Assembly (NCBI GenBank): GCA_016719535.1 | Contig: JADJYX010000005.1 | Span: forward strand, 1-9,854 | From: Rubrivivax sp. | GTDB lineage: Bacteria; Pseudomonadota; Gammaproteobacteria; Burkholderiales; Burkholderiaceae_C | Length of the DNA stretch: 9,854 nucleotides | Direction: 5' to 3' | Shown here: positions 7,154 through 9,854 of the stretch, in pieces | How positions within the stretch are numbered: position 1 is the stretch's first letter | How the letters are laid out: each line of letters opens with the position of its first letter | Position numbers and translations under genes: made by a program | Notes under the pieces: generated by a model | Seen by the model: only the letters and a program-made list of their open reading frames with translations | What the model was told of the DNA's origin: nothing | Database searches by the model: none

Positions 7154-8308
7154 TCAGCGTGCTGCACGGGGTACCGCCAGACCGGCAGGGGTTGCCGCCG
7201 CGGCTTGCCGGGTGCGCCGTGTGCGCACCAGCAGTGCCGTCAGCAGCGCGATGGCAGCACCGGCGCCGCCCGTGTGCGCCAGCGCGGCCAGCAGCGGCCA
7301 GCCGAGCACCACGTTCGACAGCCCGGTGGTCAGCTGCCACGCGGCCAGGCCGCCCACGCCCCAGGCAAAGCGGCGCAGGGCCGGATCGCCGGTGCGTGCC
7401 AGCCGCAAGGCCATCCAGGCCATCGCCGTCAGCACGACATAGGCCGCCAGCCGGTGCGTATAGTGGATCGCCGTCAGGGCCTGGAAGGGCAGCAGGTCGC
7501 CGTTGGCGGTCATGCCCAGGTCGCGGCGCAGCGTGAAGCCTTGTTCGAAGTCCATCGCCGGCCACCAGGAGCCCTGGCAGGCCGGGAAGGTGTTGCACGC
7601 CAGCACCGCATAGTTGGTGCTGACCCAGCCGCCGAGCGCGCTCTGCACGATCAGCAGGGCCAGCAGCGCCCATGCTGCCGATTGCAGCCGCCCCGGCAGC
7701 TCGATGCGTGCGCCGCTTTCGGCCTGCGTCTGCGCCGTCAGCAGCATCAGGCCCGCATAGCCACCCAGCAGGTGCAGCGTGACGATCGCCGGGTAGAGCT
7801 TCATCGTCACCGTGAGGGCGCCGAAGGCGCCCTGCACGCAGACCCAGACGAAGGCCGCCGTCGCCCACCAGGGCGAACTGACCGCGCCCGGCGCGCGCCG
7901 GTGCAGCACCCAGGCGGCGATCATCGACGCCGTGATGAGCGCGCCCAGCGTCGTCGCCAGATAGCGGTGGACCATCTCGATCCAGGCCTTGCCGGTCGTC
8001 ACCGGCCCGCTCGGCATGGCGGTCTGGGCGGCGTCGATCTCGCGGTTGGCGCCGAAGGGGCTGGCGCTGCCGTAGCAGCCCGGCCAGTCGGGGCAACCCA
8101 GGCCCGAGTCGGTGAGCCGCGTGAAGGCGCCGAAGAGCACGAGGTCAAAGGTGAGCACCAGCGTCAGCAGCGTGAGCGCACGCAGGCGCGCCCCCGGCTG
8201 GCCCGACCGGTGACGCCGCCACACCCACAGCAGCGGCACGAGCGCGAAGACGGCCGCCAGGATGAGCAATCGAAGGGCAGGCGACAGGTCGTACAGGCTG
8301 GAGGTCAT
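7154..8308 (-). CDS. ctaA: Heme A synthase (COX15/CtaA)
   Basis: CtaA oxidises the C8 methyl of heme O to a formyl group, giving heme A for the oxidase. The gene is intact, at 384 residues with an eight-helix, two-half layout. All key residues are visible: C72/C78 in GLGCPDWPGCYG, C238/C244 in LACNTFPACQG, and H114 (EMVHRYLAT), H179 (TLHLLGGYAG), H285 (HYTHRLAAY) and H345 (LAHTGGAG). The acidic residue E111 just before H114 also fits active CtaA. The start MTSSLYDLSPALRLL has only a weak ribosome site; a 7-base tandem repeat (gcactcg twice, 8312-8325) lies directly upstream. It converges on the paralog gene with 13 bases between the stops and no visible terminator. Confidence 0.95.
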   Translation of the reverse strand: MTSSLYDLSPALRLLILAAVFALVPLLWVWRRHRSGQPGARLRALTLLTLVLTFDLVLFGAFTRLTDSGLGCPDWPGCYGSASPFGANREIDAAQTAMPSGPVTTGKAWIEMVHRYLATTLGALITASMIAAWVLHRRAPGAVSSPWWATAAFVWVCVQGAFGALTVTMKLYPAIVTLHLLGGYAGLMLLTAQTQAESGARIELPGRLQSAAWALLALLIVQSALGGWVSTNYAVLACNTFPACQGSWWPAMDFEQGFTLRRDLGMTANGDLLPFQALTAIHYTHRLAAYVVLTAMAWMALRLARTGDPALRRFAWGVGGLAAWQLTTGLSNVVLGWPLLAALAHTGGAGAAIALLTALLVRTRRTRQAAAATPAGLAVPRAAR

Positions 8309-8353
8309 GGGGCACTCGGCACTCGGCGTGCGGGTCGAACCGCTGGCGCGAGG

Positions 8354-8423
8354 CTAGACGTCGCCCCAGGCCTTGTCCTTGACGACGGTCAAGCGGATCG
8401 GGCCGCCACCGGAACGATCGTGA
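8354..8423 (-). pseudogene. Tail of an unknown minus-strand gene cut by the IS66 left end
   Basis: Between ctaA and the insertion sequence the minus strand reads GGGPIRLTVVKDKAWGDV and then TAG (8354-8356), with coding-like composition. The frame meets the IS66 terminal repeat at 8424, so the rest of the gene would lie beyond the element. It is too short to name. It could also be a chance open stretch; a small hairpin (cttgac-gacg-gtcaag, 8378-8393) lies inside it. Confidence 0.3.
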
Positions 8424-8443
8424 GTAAGCGTTCCGCCAACCCA
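8424..8443 (+). repeat. IS66 left terminal inverted repeat
   Basis: It reads gtaagcgttccgccaaccca. IS66 elements start with GTAAGCG or a close variant. The inner boundary is estimated, because the right repeat is not in the window for comparison. Confidence 0.75.
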
Positions 8444-8510
8444 TCTTCCCTGCCGATCGTGAAGCTGGGAACCTTGTGCGCACAGCAACGGCGAAGGCGG
8501 CGAGGCAGAC

Positions 8511-8845
8511 ATGGATCGACAGCGGATGCAGGACTACCTGGGGCACGTGGCGGCCTATCGGGCCTCTGGCAAGAAGGCGTCGCAGTGGGCCGCTGAACAT
8601 GGCGTGCCGCTGCGCTCGCTGGCGAGTTGGTGCGCGCACGCCGGGCGCTGGCAGGCGCGGCTGGACGGGTGAGCCCGCCCGTCGTTGCCAAGCCCGTCGG
8701 TTTTGTCGCCGCGCGGCTGCCGGCGGCGTCAGCGGCCGGCTCGGTACGAATCGAGTTGCACGCGCGCACGACCGCCGTGACCCTGCACTGGCCGACGGCC
8801 CATACCTTGGCGCTGGCCGCGTGGCTGCAGGCGATGACGCGATGA
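8511..8845 (+). CDS. tnpA: IS66 accessory protein TnpA (one frameshift)
   Basis: TnpA of IS66 is a small helix-turn-helix protein required for transposition. The start MDRQRMQDYLGHVAAYRASG has GAGG six bases upstream. The N-terminal part contains the helix-turn-helix-like stretch KKASQWAAEHGVPLRSLASW. The reading frame ends in TGA at 8670-8672 after RWQARLDG. One base before it, another frame continues as SPPVVAKPVGFVAARLPAAS, SVRIELHA and VTLHWPTAHTLALAAWL to the TGA at 8843-8845. One base lost in the gggtga stretch explains both parts, giving about 111 residues, normal for this family. Its stop overlaps the tnpB start as ATGA. Confidence 0.85.
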
Positions 8846-9183
8846 TCCGCATCGAAGCCATCTGGCTGGCGCTGGGTGCGAGCGACCTGCGCGGCGGCAT
8901 CGACCGGCTGCTGGCGATGGTGGTGCACGGCTTCGCGCTCGGTGCGCAGCCTCACCACGCCTACGTCTTCGCCAACCGTCGTGCCGACCGGCTCAAGGTG
9001 CTCGTCTACGACGGCGCGGGCATGTGGCTGTGCACCCGGCGGCTGCAGGCCGGCAGCTTCGCCTGGCCGCGCGAGGACTCCGGACAGGTCCAGCTCAGCC
9101 GCGAGCAGTTCGACTGGCTCGTCGCCGGGCTGCCCTGGCAGCGGCTGAGCGCCCCGCCGCCGCAGCCGATCACGGCAGTCTGA
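8842..9183 (+). CDS. tnpB: IS66 accessory protein TnpB (Orf2)
   Basis: This is an intact 113-residue protein, the usual size. Family landmarks in order are IWLALGASDLRGGIDRLLAM, HHAYVFANRRADRLKVLVYD, GAGMWLCTRRLQAGSFAWP and QLSREQFDWLVAGLPW. TnpB is required for IS66 transposition in the systems studied; its biochemical role is unclear. The start overlaps the tnpA stop, which suggests coupled translation. Confidence 0.95.
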   Translation: MIRIEAIWLALGASDLRGGIDRLLAMVVHGFALGAQPHHAYVFANRRADRLKVLVYDGAGMWLCTRRLQAGSFAWPREDSGQVQLSREQFDWLVAGLPWQRLSAPPPQPITAV

Positions 9184-9253
9184 GGGCCACCGCGATGCAC
9201 CGGCGTCGAGCGCGTCATCCGGGCCGAAGTCTGGGCGTTTGTCCATTGGCGAA

Positions 9254-9288
9254 TGTCCCGCTTCGCGCGCGCGCACGCGCGAGGGACA
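9254..9288 (+). promoter_or_regulatory. GC-rich hairpin over the tnpC ribosome site
   Basis: Arms tgtccc (9254-9259) and gggaca (9283-9288) enclose an inner stem cgcgcg/cgcgcg (9264-9269 and 9276-9281). The right side includes gaggga, the only candidate ribosome site before the tnpC ATG at 9298. The 18 bases 9264-9281 alternate strictly between pyrimidine and purine. Folding in RNA could hide the tnpC start; this is inference. Confidence 0.35.
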
Positions 9289-9297
9289 CTGCCAGCC

Positions 9298-9854
9298 ATG
9301 CTCGAAGCCTCCGGCACGCCGACCGATGCTCCGCACGACGCGGCGCCGGCTGCCGACCCGGTGCACGAACTTCGCGCTCTGATCGAGCGCATGCAGCCGA
9401 CTCAGGTTCGAGAAGACCAGGAACGAAGCGCTGAACTTCGAGGTCGCGCGCCTGAAGCGCTGGCGCTTCGACACGTCCAGCGAGCCTGGACGGCATGCCG
9501 CAGGCCGTGCTGTTCGACGCCATCGTGGCCGACACCGCGCTGGAGGATCAGGCGGCGCGGGACGAGGCCAAGCCGCCCGCCGCGCCGCGTGCCAAGCGCC
9601 AGGCCGTGCGCCAGGCGCTGCCCGCCGGCCTGCCGCGCGTGGAGCGGCATCACGAGATCGAGGCCACCCACTGCGCCTGCGGCCAGCCGTTCAAGCGCAT
9701 CGGCCAAGAGGTCAGCGAGCAACTCGACTGCGTGCCGGCGCAGTTCTTCGTGCTGCGCCACATCCGCGGCAAGTACGCCTGCGCGTGCTGCCAGACCCTT
9801 CAGGCCGCGCCGATGCCGGCACAGATGATCGACAAGGGCATCCCGGCGCCAGCC
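9298..9854 (+). CDS. tnpC: IS66 transposase TnpC, N-terminal part (frameshifted, cut by window end)
   Basis: TnpC is the DDE transposase of IS66. The start MLEASGTPTDAPHDAAPA is chosen over an in-frame ATG at 9253, which lies inside the hairpin. After VHELRALIERMQ a shift near 9400 leads to LRFEKTRNEALNFEVARLKR and WRFDTSSE, the leucine-zipper-like region. A second shift near 9482 leads to LDGMPQAVLFDAIVADTALE. The frame then stays open: the zinc-binding domain shows HCACGQPFKRIGQEVSEQL and KYACACCQT, followed by AQMIDKGIPAPA at the window end. The catalytic DDE residues lie beyond the window. Confidence 0.9.

Larger units (their letters stand above)
8424..9854 (+). mobile_element. IS66-family insertion sequence, left part (right end outside window)
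   Basis: The gene order tnpA-tnpB-tnpC and the terminal GTAAGCG are hallmarks of IS66. The left end is at 8424. The 8 bases before it (gatcgtga, 8416-8423) are the expected target duplication, whose second copy would lie past the right end outside the window. The element was inserted 115 bases upstream of ctaA, pointing away from it, and may separate ctaA from its natural upstream gene or promoter. The first and third genes carry one-base shifts, so the copy may be inactive or the sequence may contain errors. Confidence 0.9.

Noticed and set aside
8378..8393. cttgac-gacg-gtcaag hairpin as a terminator
   Set aside because: The stem is only six pairs, is not GC-rich, has no T-run, and lies inside a likely coding tail.
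7205..8596. A long plus-strand open frame opposite ctaA
   Set aside because: It is a GC-rich shadow with biased composition, antisense to an intact gene with all family residues.
9253..9297. Upstream in-frame ATG as tnpC start
   Set aside because: It has no ribosome site, lies in the hairpin and adds 15 residues (MSRFARAHARGTLPA) without IS66 character.

Overview
This window is high-GC bacterial DNA that looks like a betaproteobacterium of the Burkholderiales (Rubrivivax/Leptothrix-like). The placement rests on codon composition, the type of genes and the IS66 variant, not on a search. It contains a B-type (ba3-like) heme-copper oxidase locus with heme and copper assembly genes, followed by the left part of an IS66-family insertion sequence.

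Layout. Positions 1-6034 form one minus-strand operon transcribed right to left: a 53-residue single-helix protein (5873-6034), a CuA subunit II (5296-5834), a heme-copper subunit I (3851-5285), heme O synthase ctaB (2918-3816), a SCO copper chaperone (2041-2934), an unusual cytochrome b / two-[4Fe-4S] / MvhD-like fusion (487-2044), and a membrane-anchored conserved hypothetical protein cut by the window start (1-490). Several neighbours overlap by ATGA. A divergent plus-strand ctaA/COX15 paralog (6199-7140) faces a canonical ctaA (7154-8308, minus) tail to tail. A short gene tail (8354-8423) then abuts the IS66 left end at 8424, followed by tnpA, tnpB and a partial tnpC.

How it works together. 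CtaB makes heme O and CtaA makes heme A for subunit I. The SCO protein plausibly delivers copper to the CuA site of subunit II. The b-type cytochrome/ferredoxin fusion sits inside the same operon, so it probably exchanges electrons with the quinone pool or the oxidase, but its partner is unknown.

Two things stand out. First, subunit I lacks the usual active-site H-x3-Y of oxygen-reducing B-type enzymes (it has H-S-S-Q-Q), which raises the possibility of a nitric-oxide-reductase-type enzyme. Second, subunit I lacks about 84 residues covering helices VII-VIII and the CuB His-His pair, and the junction lies in the loop of a perfect 15-bp inverted repeat.

Most genes at 1-5346 and the tnpA and tnpC genes are broken by many one-base shifts, mostly in G/C runs, while both ctaA genes, tnpB and the small protein are clean. 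I treat most shifts as probable sequence errors and annotate whole genes across them.
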